Positions 18,544 to 28,879 are shown, counted from the stretch's first letter. The stretch is 64,000 bases of DNA from Martelella endophytica (GCF_000960975.1 NZ_CP010803.1:3503818-3567817); one strand, 5' to 3'. Numbers and translations: made by a program. The notes: a model not told the origin generated them from the letters alone.

Positions 18544-18677
18544 GCGGCACCTTTAATTGCACGCCGGAGGATCTCCTTCGCCCTGAACGCCTGAAGGAAC
18601 GCGAATGGAAACTCCTCCGCGTCAAACGGCTGTTCGGCGAGAGCCGATATGGCTTCTTCGATCTCTACGGCGTTCAT
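18540..18677 (-). pseudogene. 45-codon frame resembling the N-terminus of MmeI-type R-M enzymes
   Basis: The frame encodes 45 residues. Its first 30 (MNAVEIEEAISALAEQPFDA, then EEFPFAFLQA) match, from memory, the start of MmeI-like single-chain methylase/restriction proteins, which are around 900 residues or more. The similarity stops after FAFLQAF, and the frame ends ten or so codons later. Its start overlaps the upstream stop (ATGA) and its stop overlaps the hsdM start (ATGA). It may be a relic of a displaced R-M gene that survives as a translational relay, or a genuine small protein. Confidence 0.55.
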
Positions 18678-18880
18678 TCTTCACCCCTTGGCGCGACAGG
18701 CATTTCGCCGATGGTCTCGGCTTGGCCAGCGCGCTGCGTTCTTCTTGCCGCAATGTATTCCCGCATGAATTCCCGGATGACCTGCGCAGCAGGGCGATCC
18801 TGCTCGCGACACATCTTCAGGAATTCATCGCGAAGCTCCCGCTCGACACGGATTCGCATTCCGGCATCTTTTTCCTTCAT
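18674..18880 (-). CDS. ribbon-helix-helix (antitoxin-like) regulator
   Basis: This gene encodes 68 residues with a ribbon-helix-helix pattern: MRIRVERELRDEFLKMCR, then RPAAQVIREFMREYI. Such small proteins act as DNA-binding repressors or antitoxins and are often found before methylase genes. ATG at 18880 is preferred; a GTG at 18907 would add nine residues. Its stop overlaps the MmeI-like fragment by 4 bases. As first gene of the seven-frame cluster it is the natural candidate for its autoregulator. Confidence 0.65.
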   Translation of the reverse strand: MKEKDAGMRIRVERELRDEFLKMCREQDRPAAQVIREFMREYIAARRTQRAGQAETIGEMPVAPRGEE

Positions 18881-19156
18881 GAGTCGGAGTGTAGCCCTGG
18901 GATACACATCCGGCCAAGACTTAGAAACACAGGTCCGCGAAATTGTCCGCGTTCACGTCTTCGGCGTTGTGAAGGGGTGGGCTTTCGCGGGAACACGTTA
19001 ACGTCCGCTTTAGGGTTGTAGACGAATAGTCACCAACGACCGAAATGGGGGCGCATTGCAGACAGTCACCGGCCGAAAAGGCGGCGATCCCGTGGTCAAA
19101 ATCTTTTCTGTAAGCTGAACCTCGCTCGTTGTGCTGGCCGGGAACGTAAAAAGCAC

Positions 19157-22100
19157 CTATCGAAAATCCCTCGTCTTCACCTTGATCTCATCGATATGCC
19201 CATAGGGATCTAACATATCGCGCGGCTTCGGCATTCCGCGCGGATCCGGTCCCGGCGTCCCATGATGAAACTCGTCGCCCCGCCCGTGCGGAAGCGGAAA
19301 GACCGTATCCCGACTCCCGACGCTCGCAAGCTCGGAAGACAGGTCGCTCAGCTCACGTGCCACGATATGAACGACCTCCCCCTCTCGCTGGACCCGTCCT
19401 TTGACGCCAAGCATGCCGGACCCGAGGACGGTGCGGCGGTATTTCTCGAACACCTTGGCCCAGACGACGAGATTGGAAACACCGGTTTCGTCTTCAAGCG
19501 TGATGAACATCACGCCCTTGGCTGAGCCGGGTCGCTGGCGCACGAGAACGAGACCAGCAAGGTTGACCCAGCGACCGTCGCGCAGGGAGATGGCTTCGGC
19601 GCAGGACCTGAACCGTTGTCGGGTCAGTTCCGACCGCAGAAACGAAACCGGGTGCTTCCTGAGAGTTAAACCGACATGGCCGTAATCCTCGACCACTTCT
19701 CGGCCGGCCTCCATGGGCTTCAGAAGAGCCTCCGGCTCTGCCTGCTCGGGGACAAGTCCGGCCTCGCGTCTCGCAGCCGCGGCGAAGAGCGGTAGCGGCT
19801 CGTCCCTAAGGGCCTTGATTGCCCAGAGCGCCTCGCGACGAGCAAGCCCGAGTGACGGCCTGAACGCATCGGCCTCGGCGAGTTCCACCAGTGCGGCGGC
19901 AGGAATACCGGCGCGACGCCAGAGGTCGTCGACCGAAGCAAAGGGCATGTCTTCCCGACATGAGACCAGGCGTGCTGCCTCGGCGTTGGCAAGTCCCTTC
20001 ACCAGCCGCAGCCCAAGGCGGACGGCGAAACGCCCGTCGTCGCGATCGGTCGGTTCCAGCGTGCAATCCCAGCGGCTTGCATTGACGCAGACCGGACGAA
20101 CCTCGACGCCGTGGTCGCGGGCATCGCGCACGATCTGGGCCGGGGCATAGAAGCCCATGGGCTGGGCATTGAGCAGCCCGCAGCAAAAGGCATCAGGGTG
20201 CCAGCACTTCATCCAGGAAGAGGCATAAGCGATCAGTGCAAAGCTCGCCGCATGGCTCTCCGGAAAACCATAGGAGCCGAAGCCTTCCAACTGCCGGAAG
20301 GTGCGCTCGGCGAATTCGCGCTCATAGCCATTGGCGACCATGCCATCGATCAGTTTGGCGCCGAACTTTGACACCCCGCCGGTGTGCTTGAACGTTGCCA
20401 TGGCGCGACGCAGCTGATCGGCCTCGCCGGCCGTGAAGCCAGCGCAGTCGATGGCAACTCGCATGGCCTGCTCCTGAAACAGCGGCACGCCCAGCGTCTT
20501 GCCGAGAACCGCTTCGAGCTCCGGCTTGGGATAGGTCACATCTTCCTTGCCCTCGCGCCGGCGCAGATAGGGATGGACCATATCACCCTGGATCGGTCCG
20601 GGCCGGACGATCGCGACCTCGATAACCAGATCGTAGAAGGTGCGTGGCTTGATGCGCGGCAACATCGCCATCTGCGCACGGCTTTCGATCTGGAACGTGC
20701 CGAGCGTGTCGGCTTTGCGGATCATCGCATAGGTGCGCGGATCCTCGGCCGGTATGGTGGCGAGATCCAGCCGGATATCCTTGTGCTCGGCGAGAAGCTC
20801 AAAGGCGCGGCGCATGCAGGAGAGCATGCCGAGCGCCAGCACATCGACCTTCATGAATTTGAGAATGTCGATATCGTCCTTGTCCCATTCGATGACCTGC
20901 CGGTCTTCCATGGCTGCCGGCTCGATCGGCACCAGCTCATCGAGCCGGTCGCGGGTCAGGACAAAGCCGCCCGGGTGCTGGGAGAGATGGCGCGGCGTGC
21001 CGACGAGTTGGCGTGCAAGCTCCAGAGCAAGCCGAAGCCGCCTGTCGCTCATATTGAGGTTCAGATCCTGAGCGTGCTTTTCCTCGACACCCTCGGACCA
21101 GCCCCAGACCTGCGAAGACAGTGTTTTCGTCAGGTCTTCGGTCAGGCCGAGCGCCTTACCGACATCACGCAGCGCCCCTTTGGCGCGGTAGCGGATGACG
21201 GTGGAACAGAGCGCGGATCGATCGCGGCCGTAGGTCTGATAAACCCACTGTATGACGTCCTCTCGCCGTTCGTGTTCGAAATCGACATCGATGTCCGGCG
21301 GCTCGCGGCGTTCCTCAGAGACAAAGCGTTCGAACAGGAGATCATTGCGATCCGGATCGACCGAAGTCACGCCGAGGACATAACAGACTGATGAATTGGC
21401 AGCCGATCCCCGACCCTGACAAAGAATGTCCCTCGAACGGGCGAAGCGTACGATCGCATTCACCGTCAGGAAGTAGGGCGCATAGTCCAGCTTCTCGATC
21501 AGCGCCAGCTCATGGTCGAGATTGGACCTCACCTTGTCGGGCAGGCCCTCGGGATAGCGCTCGGCGGCACCCTCCCAGGAGAGCTTTTCCAGTGCCTGCT
21601 GCGGCGTCAGATCCGGAAAGAGCTTTTCCTCCGGATATTGATAGGCGAGTTCAGTGAGCGAGAACCTGCACCGGTCCATGATCTCGACCGTGCGGGCGAG
21701 CGCTTCCGGATAGCGGTTGAACAGCCTATGCATCTCTTCCGGCGGCTTCAGATACCGATCGGCAAAACGCTCGCGGCGATGCCCGAGCTCGTCGATAGTG
21801 ACATTGTGCCGGATGGCGGTGACGAGATCCTGCATCATCTGCCGGCCGACCGCGTGGAACAGGACGTCATTGGTGACGACAGTCGGAACCCGGGCTGCGG
21901 CGGCCAGGTTCGAAAGTTGCCAGAGGCGAAGCTGATCGTTCGGCCGCCGTCGCAGCGTCAGCGCGAGATAGGCACGGTCCCCGAAAGCCTCCCGCAGCCG
22001 TCGCAGATGCAAGGCGCAGTCATCATCGGCGCGATCGGGGACCAGGACGGCAATCAGCCCCTCGCCATAGGCGACGAGGTCGGTCCATTCGAGATGGCAC

Positions 22101-22417
22101 CTGCCTTTGCCGGCACGCTTCTTGCCGAGCGACAGCAATCGGCATAGCCGGGCATAGGCCGCTCGGTCGGTCGGGTAGACGAGGACCGGCAGGCCGTCGG
22201 CAAGATCGAGGCGACAGCCGACCACCAGCCGGACGCCGGTCTGCTTTGAGGCTTCGAATGCGCGCACGACGCCAGCCAGCGAATTGCGGTCGACGACACC
22301 GATGGCCTCGATGCCAAGTTCGGCGGCGCGGGCGAACAGTTCGTCGCAACTGCTCGCCCCGCGCAGAAACGAGAAATGCGTGGTCACCTGCAGTTCGGCG
22401 TAGCGCGGCCCGGTCAT
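19157..22417 (-). CDS. dnaE2: DnaE2 (ImuC), error-prone DNA polymerase III alpha subunit
   Basis: This gene encodes 1086 residues. It starts with a PHP domain ([20 protein letters not shown]), and the catalytic aspartate motif [12 protein letters not shown] lies near residues 372-383. Further core motifs include [11 protein letters not shown] and [15 protein letters not shown], followed by a C-terminal OB-fold ([15 protein letters not shown]). DnaE2 performs translesion synthesis in the SOS response together with ImuA and ImuB. It overlaps the imuB stop by 4 bases and is the last gene of the cassette. The length is typical of rhizobial DnaE2. Confidence 0.96.
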   Translation of the reverse strand: MTGPRYAELQVTTHFSFLRGASSCDELFARAAELGIEAIGVVDRNSLAGVVRAFEASKQTGVRLVVGCRLDLADGLPVLVYPTDRAAYARLCRLLSLGKKRAGKGRCHLEWTDLVAYGEGLIAVLVPDRADDDCALHLRRLREAFGDRAYLALTLRRRPNDQLRLWQLSNLAAAARVPTVVTNDVLFHAVGRQMMQDLVTAIRHNVTIDELGHRRERFADRYLKPPEEMHRLFNRYPEALARTVEIMDRCRFSLTELAYQYPEEKLFPDLTPQQALEKLSWEGAAERYPEGLPDKVRSNLDHELALIEKLDYAPYFLTVNAIVRFARSRDILCQGRGSAANSSVCYVLGVTSVDPDRNDLLFERFVSEERREPPDIDVDFEHERREDVIQWVYQTYGRDRSALCSTVIRYRAKGALRDVGKALGLTEDLTKTLSSQVWGWSEGVEEKHAQDLNLNMSDRRLRLALELARQLVGTPRHLSQHPGGFVLTRDRLDELVPIEPAAMEDRQVIEWDKDDIDILKFMKVDVLALGMLSCMRRAFELLAEHKDIRLDLATIPAEDPRTYAMIRKADTLGTFQIESRAQMAMLPRIKPRTFYDLVIEVAIVRPGPIQGDMVHPYLRRREGKEDVTYPKPELEAVLGKTLGVPLFQEQAMRVAIDCAGFTAGEADQLRRAMATFKHTGGVSKFGAKLIDGMVANGYEREFAERTFRQLEGFGSYGFPESHAASFALIAYASSWMKCWHPDAFCCGLLNAQPMGFYAPAQIVRDARDHGVEVRPVCVNASRWDCTLEPTDRDDGRFAVRLGLRLVKGLANAEAARLVSCREDMPFASVDDLWRRAGIPAAALVELAEADAFRPSLGLARREALWAIKALRDEPLPLFAAAARREAGLVPEQAEPEALLKPMEAGREVVEDYGHVGLTLRKHPVSFLRSELTRQRFRSCAEAISLRDGRWVNLAGLVLVRQRPGSAKGVMFITLEDETGVSNLVVWAKVFEKYRRTVLGSGMLGVKGRVQREGEVVHIVARELSDLSSELASVGSRDTVFPLPHGRGDEFHHGTPGPDPRGMPKPRDMLDPYGHIDEIKVKTRDFR

Positions 22418-23937
22418 CCGAAGATCCCATGGATGAACCAGCGGTGCGAGCCGCTGTCCTCATGCTCGCCATCGCCGGAGCGGAACAGCCAGTAGCGCTC
22501 GCCGGTATCGTCCTCGACCCGGAAATAGTCCCGGACGGCGGTAAGTTCGGCATCCCGCTTCCACCATTCGCCGCGAACCCGCTCCGGTCCATCGGCACGG
22601 CGGATGCGGCGACGCACGCCGCGCCAGGTGAACCAGACGGGCGGGTGATCCGGGAGAAGCGCCATGGTCTCGATCGGCTCCGGTCGCGGCAACAGCCGCG
22701 GCGGCCGCGGCCAGTCGCCGTCCCATGTGAGGCCGGTTTCCGGTGCCAGCGGAGCAATACGAGCGACCGAGCGTTCGGGCACATCGCTTTGAACCGGTAC
22801 GAAACGACAGAGCCGGTGTTCGCCGACGCGATTGGCAAGGACATCGACCAGATCAGAGACATCGGCTTCCGGTTCCTCGACCAGGGACGAGATCGTCTGC
22901 TTCTCCCGCAAGGGTTCAGCATGGATGGCGACCAGCACCATGATCTCGATCCCGAAGCCCGGATCGACGGTCTCCAGCCTGTCGCGGAACAGTCGGACAA
23001 GGCGTCTGGGATCGCGCACCGGCTGGGCAGTGCCGACGCGGACGAACTGCATGGTGTTGTCGACGCGGTGGAACAGGAGATCCAGCCGCCGGGCGCCAAG
23101 GCCGCGCCTTTCGAGTTCAAGGCAAAGGGCGTCTGCGAGCTTGGCGATATAGCGGGCGATCGTCTCCGGGGCACCGATGGGCTCGGCAAAGGCCTTGCGC
23201 ACCTCGACCAGCTCCGGCGAGCGGATCGGATCGACCGGCTCGGCAATCCGGCCAAGCGCCTGGTCCAAACGCCGGACGATTTCCGGGCCGAAGCGCAGTG
23301 TCAGCGGTGCGCGCGGCTGATCCAGCAGCTCGCCAATAGTCTCGAAGCCGAGTGTGTGCAGGTCGGACACTGTTGCGGGACTGAGCCTCAGCGCTGATAG
23401 CGGCATGGTTCGCAACATTGCCTCACTTTCGCCCGCTGGGATAACAATTGAAGGTCGCGCCAGAAACCGAGCTGCTGCATGCGCCGCGCCCCATGTGTCC
23501 GCGACCGCAGCACGCGCCTCGACGGCGGCCGCTGCGAAACGCCTGATCATGTCGGCAAGCATGGCGTCCTCTCCACCGTGCAGGTGATCGGCGCCGGTCG
23601 TATCGATGACGAGACCATCCGGCGGATCGGCCATCACCACCGGCGAAATCCGCTGAAGCGCCCAGAGCGCCAGCTTGTCCAACCCCTCGGTTTCGGCGGC
23701 AGGATCGGAATCGGCAATGATAAGGCCCGGCACAAGGGCTTGTGCCTTGGTGACGGCCATGCCGATCCGAACGCCAAGCTGTTCGGCATTGGCGTCGAGT
23801 GCCGTGATCAGCCTGCGACGGCCGGTGCGGCCGGCCATGACGAGCGGCGCATCAGCGGGAGGCGATGCGTCGCCCGATTTCCTTCTGAGGCGATCCGTCG
23901 GCCACCTCGGAAGGAAGAGCGAGACGACCCGTGTCAT
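22414..23937 (-). CDS. imuB: ImuB, Y-family polymerase-like mutagenesis factor
   Basis: This gene encodes 507 residues from ATG at 23937 ([19 protein letters not shown]), the usual ImuB start. It has the Y-family polymerase fold with palm and little-finger regions, for example [16 protein letters not shown], but I do not see the paired acidic active-site residues of DinB, as expected for ImuB. ImuB bridges the beta clamp, ImuA and DnaE2. The start lies inside the end of imuA (about 86 bases of overlap), and the stop overlaps dnaE2 by 4 bases. An upstream in-frame extension to 24015 is rejected. Confidence 0.92.
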   Translation of the reverse strand: MTRVVSLFLPRWPTDRLRRKSGDASPPADAPLVMAGRTGRRRLITALDANAEQLGVRIGMAVTKAQALVPGLIIADSDPAAETEGLDKLALWALQRISPVVMADPPDGLVIDTTGADHLHGGEDAMLADMIRRFAAAAVEARAAVADTWGAAHAAARFLARPSIVIPAGESEAMLRTMPLSALRLSPATVSDLHTLGFETIGELLDQPRAPLTLRFGPEIVRRLDQALGRIAEPVDPIRSPELVEVRKAFAEPIGAPETIARYIAKLADALCLELERRGLGARRLDLLFHRVDNTMQFVRVGTAQPVRDPRRLVRLFRDRLETVDPGFGIEIMVLVAIHAEPLREKQTISSLVEEPEADVSDLVDVLANRVGEHRLCRFVPVQSDVPERSVARIAPLAPETGLTWDGDWPRPPRLLPRPEPIETMALLPDHPPVWFTWRGVRRRIRRADGPERVRGEWWKRDAELTAVRDYFRVEDDTGERYWLFRSGDGEHEDSGSHRWFIHGIFG

Positions 23938-24613
23938 CACACGCCTCCAGTTCAAAATCGGCACTTTCTCCGGCACGACATCGGATGAGTTCGACCAGCC
24001 AGCGCGCGCGGCCAAGGCCGGGAACGGGCAGGGGTCGCGAGGGCAGGACGGAGACCCGCCAGCGGGTGACGCTCGCCGTCGGCTGCCCGAAATCGCCGGC
24101 CTCGGTCTGCCGTCGCCATCGGCGCAAAGCCAGCCCGATGGTGTTGGAAGTCTCGGCCGCCAGTTGCAGACGGCGCGAGGCGGTCATGGAAAGACGCGCC
24201 GTCTCCGCGACAACCGCGCCGAGCCCGCCATGGCGAAGCCCTTCCTCGAAACAGGCGAGCAGAGCCTTTTCGTCGCCGGCCTCGACATGGATCACGCGGT
24301 CGGGCTGAAGCCCGGCCTGGGCGATGGCCGGTGCAAACAGGTCTGGTCGCGTGACCACCCAGAGCACCTTGCCTCGGGTGCGTGCGGCAATGCCCGCCAC
24401 GAACAATGCAGCCGCCGCTCCATCGACAGCGCCATTGCCGCCGCCCGCCACCTCATGCAGACAGCCGAGCGCCAGACCGCCGCCTGGAAGTCTGCGATCG
24501 ATGTCCTTCAGGCCGAACGGCAGAACCGAACGCGCGCGTCCACCCGGTCCTTCGAGATGCGCGATGCGCTCCCGAAGCTCTGCGATGGCGGGACTGGATG
24601 CGGGGTTCGGCAT
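23852..24613 (-). CDS. imuA: ImuA, RecA-like component of the mutasome
   Basis: This 253-residue protein has a RecA/SulA-like core: VLPFGLKDIDRRLPGGGLALG, followed by GCLHEVAGGGNGAVDGAAAA in the position of a degenerate P-loop, and later GKVLWVVTRPDLFAPA. ImuA is the first gene of the imuA-imuB-dnaE2 SOS cassette and is needed for damage-induced mutagenesis. A LexA box lies 52 bases upstream. It overlaps imuB. Confidence 0.92.
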   Translation of the reverse strand: MPNPASSPAIAELRERIAHLEGPGGRARSVLPFGLKDIDRRLPGGGLALGCLHEVAGGGNGAVDGAAAALFVAGIAARTRGKVLWVVTRPDLFAPAIAQAGLQPDRVIHVEAGDEKALLACFEEGLRHGGLGAVVAETARLSMTASRRLQLAAETSNTIGLALRRWRRQTEAGDFGQPTASVTRWRVSVLPSRPLPVPGLGRARWLVELIRCRAGESADFELEACDDTGRLALPSEVADGSPQKEIGRRIASR

Positions 24614-24664
24614 GGTGTCGGACTGTCTCCTTCAGGACTTTGCAACGGCGGAATTCTCCGATAT

Positions 24665-24679
24665 GTTCCTTATTTGTTC
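24665..24679 (-). promoter_or_regulatory. LexA box (GTTC-N7-GTTC)
   Basis: The sequence GTTC-CTTATTT-GTTC is an exact match to the alphaproteobacterial LexA consensus GTTC-N7-GTTC (read the other way, GAAC-N7-GAAC). It is 52 bases before the imuA start and about 120 bases before the divergent helicase gene. It would place at least imuA-imuB-dnaE2 under SOS control. Confidence 0.88.
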
Positions 24680-24797
24680 TTTCTTAGGTTTCGAGTCAAT
24701 CGACCTCATTGGCGGGCCCTGTGGACGGCGACTGGGACAGAACACCGATGCGTGAGGCGCGCGTCGTTGAATCACAAGGGGTTTAGGGTAGGGCGGT

Positions 24798-26867
24798 ATG
24801 AGCGCGGCGCATCTCGAAAAATTGAACGACAACCAGCGGGCCGCGGTTCTGCATGGCACGGATTTGCCTGATGGCGCCATCGGCGGACCGCTGCTGATCA
24901 TTGCGGGAGCGGGCTCCGGAAAGACCAATACGCTTGCCCATCGCGTGGCCCAGCTCGTCATCTCCGGAGCGGATCCGCGCCGGATCCTGCTGATGACCTT
25001 TTCCCGTCGTGCCGCCGCCGAAATGGGAAAGCGTGTCGAGCGGATCTGCGCAAAGACGCTTGGTGACAAGGCCGGGATCATGGCGGACGGGCTTGCCTGG
25101 TCCGGCACCTTCCACGGTATCGGCGCCCGGTTGTTGCGCGAGTATGCGATCGAGCTTGGTCTCGATCCGCAGTTCACCATCCATGACCGCGAGGATTCGG
25201 CCGATCTGATGAACCTCGCCCGCCATGAGCTCGGCTTCTCCAAGACAGAAAGCCGGTTTCCGGCCAAGGGCACCTGCCTTTCGATCTATTCGCGCACCGT
25301 CAATGCCGAGGCGCCACTCTCGGAAATCCTGAGAGCGAACTTTCCGTGGTGTGCCGCCTGGGAACAGGAACTGAGGGAGCTGTTTGCGGCCTATGTCGAG
25401 GCCAAGCAGGTCCAGAACGTCCTCGATTACGATGACCTGCTGCTCTACTGGGCGCAGACCATGGGCGATCCGGCGCTTGCCACCGAGATCGGCGGACGCT
25501 GGGATCATGTGCTGGTCGACGAATACCAGGATACCAACCGCCTGCAGTCCTCGATCCTGATGGCGCTCAAACTTGGCGGCCGGGGGCTGACGGTGGTCGG
25601 TGACGATGCGCAGTCGATCTATTCGTTCCGGGCGGCCACGGTTCGCAACATCCTCGACTTCCCGAATGGATTCTCGCCGAAGGCCGATGTGATCACGCTC
25701 GACCGCAATTACCGGTCGACGCAGCCGATCCTCGCTGCGGCCAATGGCGTCATCGGTCTTGCCCAGGAGCGCTACACCAAGGATCTCTGGACCGACCGCG
25801 TTTCAACCGAAAAGCCGCGGCTGGTGACGGTTCGCGACGAGGGCGATCAGGCGCGGTTCATTGCCGACGAGGTGCTCGACAATCGCGAGGGTGGCATGCG
25901 GCTGAAGGACCAGGCCGTGCTGTTTCGTGCGAGCCATCACAGTGGGCCGCTGGAGGTGGAACTCACCCGTCGCAACATTCCCTTCGTGAAGTTCGGTGGC
26001 CTGAAATTCCTCGATTCCGCGCATGTGAAGGACATGCTGGCAGCACTCCGGTTTGCCCAGAACATGCGCGATCGCGTGGCGGGCTTCAGGCTGATGCAGC
26101 TCTTGCCAGGTGTGGGGCCGGCCTCGGCGCAAAATGCGCTGGACGCGATTGCTGAAACCACCGATCCGGTAGAGACACTGGCGGCCCTGCCAGCGCCCGC
26201 GCGAGCAGTAGCCGACTGGCCGGGTCTTGTGTCCTTGGTAACGGACCTCCGCCAATCAAACATGGGCTGGCCCGCTGAAATCGGCCGGGTCCGGGCATGG
26301 TATGAGCCGTATCTGGAGCGCATCCATGAAGACTTCGAGATGCGCCGTGCCGATCTTCTGCAGCTTGAAGACATTGCCGCTGGCTATCCGTCACGGGAAC
26401 GGTTCCTGACCGAGCTGACGCTCGACCCGCCCGATGCTACCTCCGGACAGGCCGGTGTGCCTCTGCTCGATGAGGATTATCTGATCCTCTCGACCATCCA
26501 TTCGGCCAAGGGGCAGGAGTGGCGCTCGGTCTTCGTCCTCAATGCGGTCGACGGTTGCATTCCCTCCGATCTTGGCGTCGGCACGACCGACGACATCGAG
26601 GAAGAGCGACGCCTGCTTTACGTGGCTATGACGCGGGCACGGGACAGCCTGAACCTTGTCGTTCCACAGCGCTTCTTCACGCATGGACAGTCCTCGACCG
26701 GCGACAGGCATGTCTATGCCTCGCGGACCCGATTCATTCCCGCTATGTTGTTGCAGCATTTTGAGAACAGGACATGGCCGGTGGTGAAGCCCGGGCAACA
26801 GAACAACGCGGGCCCGCGGCAGGTTCGGCTTGATGTCGGCGCGCGGATGCGCGGGATGTGGCGCTAA
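24798..26867 (+). CDS. UvrD/PcrA-type superfamily 1 DNA helicase
   Basis: This gene encodes 689 residues. Helicase motifs in order: the Q-motif (LNDNQRAAV), Walker A AGAGSGKTNTL near residues 38-48, motif Ia (LLMTFSRRAAAEM), Walker B VLVDEYQDTNRLQ, motif III (VVGDDAQSIYSFRAA), motif IV (LDRNYRS), motif V (LSTIHSAKGQEW) and motif VI (RLLYVAMTRARDSL). It is the first gene of a rightward run with the SRAP and DinB genes and is divergent from imuA across the LexA box, so a role in damage repair or tolerance is likely. It is an additional UvrD paralogue rather than the housekeeping copy (inference). Confidence 0.92.
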   Translation: MSAAHLEKLNDNQRAAVLHGTDLPDGAIGGPLLIIAGAGSGKTNTLAHRVAQLVISGADPRRILLMTFSRRAAAEMGKRVERICAKTLGDKAGIMADGLAWSGTFHGIGARLLREYAIELGLDPQFTIHDREDSADLMNLARHELGFSKTESRFPAKGTCLSIYSRTVNAEAPLSEILRANFPWCAAWEQELRELFAAYVEAKQVQNVLDYDDLLLYWAQTMGDPALATEIGGRWDHVLVDEYQDTNRLQSSILMALKLGGRGLTVVGDDAQSIYSFRAATVRNILDFPNGFSPKADVITLDRNYRSTQPILAAANGVIGLAQERYTKDLWTDRVSTEKPRLVTVRDEGDQARFIADEVLDNREGGMRLKDQAVLFRASHHSGPLEVELTRRNIPFVKFGGLKFLDSAHVKDMLAALRFAQNMRDRVAGFRLMQLLPGVGPASAQNALDAIAETTDPVETLAALPAPARAVADWPGLVSLVTDLRQSNMGWPAEIGRVRAWYEPYLERIHEDFEMRRADLLQLEDIAAGYPSRERFLTELTLDPPDATSGQAGVPLLDEDYLILSTIHSAKGQEWRSVFVLNAVDGCIPSDLGVGTTDDIEEERRLLYVAMTRARDSLNLVVPQRFFTHGQSSTGDRHVYASRTRFIPAMLLQHFENRTWPVVKPGQQNNAGPRQVRLDVGARMRGMWR

Positions 26868-26879
26868 CGGAGAGGGGAC

Positions 26880-27533
26880 TTGTGCAATCTCTACAATCTG
26901 ACGACGACACGGGATGCCGTCGTCCAGTTTAGCAAGGCGATGAGCGACAAGGCCGGATGGAACGAGCCGTCGCTCAACGTCTATCCCAACACGCTGGCGC
27001 CGATCGTTCGCGTCGGTGGCGATGGCAAACGGGAAATCGTCAGTGCCACCTGGGGCATGCCGACGCCGCCGGCCTTCGTCAAAGGCAAGGCCGATCGTGG
27101 GGTCACCAATATCCGCAACGTCGGATCTCCGCATTGGCGGCGCTGGCTTGGGCCGACAAGCCGCTGCGTCGTGCCGTTCACGTCATTTGCAGAACCCGAT
27201 CCCGCCAGCAAGGTGGAGGGCGGGCGCGTGCCGAATGCCTGGTTTGCGCAGAACCCCGACCGGCCGCTGATGTTCTTTGCCGGTTTCTGGACGCCGTGGA
27301 AGGGTGTGCGGAAGGTCCGCGATGGCGAACAGGAATACGAACTGTTCGGGTTTCTTACGACAACACCGAACGAGATCGTCAAACCCATTCATGAGAAGGC
27401 GATGCCGGCGATCCTGACGACGCCGGAGGAAGTCGCTCTGTGGCTCACCGGCGAGTGGGCAGATGTGAAACACCTTCAGCGACCGCTGCCCGGAAACATG
27501 CTGGTCGTGGTCGACCCTCCTGAAAACTCCTAA
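26880..27533 (+). CDS. SRAP (SOS response-associated peptidase) protein
   Basis: This 217-residue member of the HMCES/YedK family forms a covalent link through Cys2 with abasic sites in single-stranded DNA. TTG at 26880 must be the start because the next codon gives the essential Cys2 (MCNLYN); GAGAGGGG lies just upstream. Other active-site candidates are the asparagine in NIRNVGSPHWRRW, the glutamate in TSFAEP and the histidine in IHEKAMPAIL. It lies 12 bases after the helicase gene and before dinB, in a damage-tolerance operon. Confidence 0.92.
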   Translation: MCNLYNLTTTRDAVVQFSKAMSDKAGWNEPSLNVYPNTLAPIVRVGGDGKREIVSATWGMPTPPAFVKGKADRGVTNIRNVGSPHWRRWLGPTSRCVVPFTSFAEPDPASKVEGGRVPNAWFAQNPDRPLMFFAGFWTPWKGVRKVRDGEQEYELFGFLTTTPNEIVKPIHEKAMPAILTTPEEVALWLTGEWADVKHLQRPLPGNMLVVVDPPENS

Positions 27534-27567
27534 GACGAATAACGTCGTCACGGATCACGCTCTTGAG

Positions 27568-28710
27568 ATGGTCATGGCCGCCCTGGATGAAATGACAGCC
27601 TTGGAAAGAGACCACGAGGTCAAAACGGATGGTGCTGCCCCAGTCATCCGCAAGATCATCCATGTCGATATGGATGCCTTTTATGCCTCCGTCGAGCAGC
27701 GCGACAATCCCGACTTGAGAGGCAAGCCGGTCGCAGTCGGAGGCTCGGCGGCCAGAGGTGTCGTCGCGGCGGCCAGCTATGAGGCGCGGGCGTTTGGTGT
27801 GCGATCCGCGCTCCCCTCCGTGACCGCTAAGCGCCGCTGTCCCGACCTGGTCTTCGTGAAACCGCGGTTTGACGTCTACCGGTCGGTCTCGGCGCAAATT
27901 CATCAGATATTTGCCGAGCATACAGATCTGATCGAGCCGCTTTCGCTCGATGAGGCCTATCTCGATGTAACCGAAAACAAGCAAGGCATCGCGTTCGCAA
28001 CCGAGATCGCGACGATCATTCGCGCCCGTATCAAGGAAGTGACCGGCCTCAACGCGTCTGCCGGGATTTCCTACTGCAAGTTCCTCGCGAAGATGGCGAG
28101 CGATCTGAACAAGCCAAACGGTCAGGCCGTGATCACGCCGAAGATGGGGCCGGCATTTGTTGCTGACCTCGCCGTCAAGAAATTCCATGGCGTCGGGCCG
28201 GCGACGGCCGAAAAGATGCAGCGGCTCGGGATCGTGACCGGAGCCGATCTGCGTCAGAAACCGCTCGCCTTCCTGCGTGACAACTTCGGCAAGTCGGGCG
28301 GGTGGTATTATCGGATCTCGCGGGGGATCGACGAGCGGCCGGTTCAGCCCGATCGGCCGCGCAAATCGATCGGCGCGGAAGACACGTTTGCTGCCGATAT
28401 ATTCGAGTTGGAGGCGGCGAGGGCGGAGTTGATTTCGCTTGCAGAGAAGGTCTGGCGCCACGCTGAGAACAAGCAGATCAGTGGGCGGACCGTCACGCTG
28501 AAGGTGAAATATGCTGACTTCCAGCAGATCACACGGAGCCGGACGGTTGGCCAAAATATGCGAAGTGCAAGCGATATTGCTGGAATTGCCAACGTGATGC
28601 TGACCGAGGTGTTTCCAATTCAAAAGGGTATCCGCCTGCTCGGGATTACCCTTTCCTCATTAGGGGAAAGCTCTGATGGAATACGAGAGCCTCAGATGAG
28701 TTTGCTGTGA
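27568..28710 (+). CDS. dinB: DinB, DNA polymerase IV
   Basis: This gene encodes a 380-residue Y-family translesion polymerase. Both catalytic motifs are present: HVDMDAFYASVE (Asp34) and PLSLDEAYLDV (Asp-Glu near residues 129-130). A helix-hairpin-helix region (KKFHGVGPATAEKMQRLG) and a little-finger domain follow. The last residues QMSLL form a beta-clamp binding motif. It is the third gene of the helicase-SRAP-dinB run, 34 bases after the SRAP gene. It is a full, apparently active polymerase beside the inactive-type ImuB. Confidence 0.95.
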   Translation: MVMAALDEMTALERDHEVKTDGAAPVIRKIIHVDMDAFYASVEQRDNPDLRGKPVAVGGSAARGVVAAASYEARAFGVRSALPSVTAKRRCPDLVFVKPRFDVYRSVSAQIHQIFAEHTDLIEPLSLDEAYLDVTENKQGIAFATEIATIIRARIKEVTGLNASAGISYCKFLAKMASDLNKPNGQAVITPKMGPAFVADLAVKKFHGVGPATAEKMQRLGIVTGADLRQKPLAFLRDNFGKSGGWYYRISRGIDERPVQPDRPRKSIGAEDTFAADIFELEAARAELISLAEKVWRHAENKQISGRTVTLKVKYADFQQITRSRTVGQNMRSASDIAGIANVMLTEVFPIQKGIRLLGITLSSLGESSDGIREPQMSLL

Positions 28711-28879
28711 TCCCCACGACCGAAGGAAGAGACGTCTACTCTGCAGGTCCGACAGAAGCGAGAGAAAACCTTGGCACGCTGTGAACGGCAGTAAAGGGGC
28801 CGGAAGCGGACCTTCCGGTTCAAAGCACTGGAGGTGGCAAAACTAACGCGAGTTATAATCGCGATGACAGCGCGTGTCA

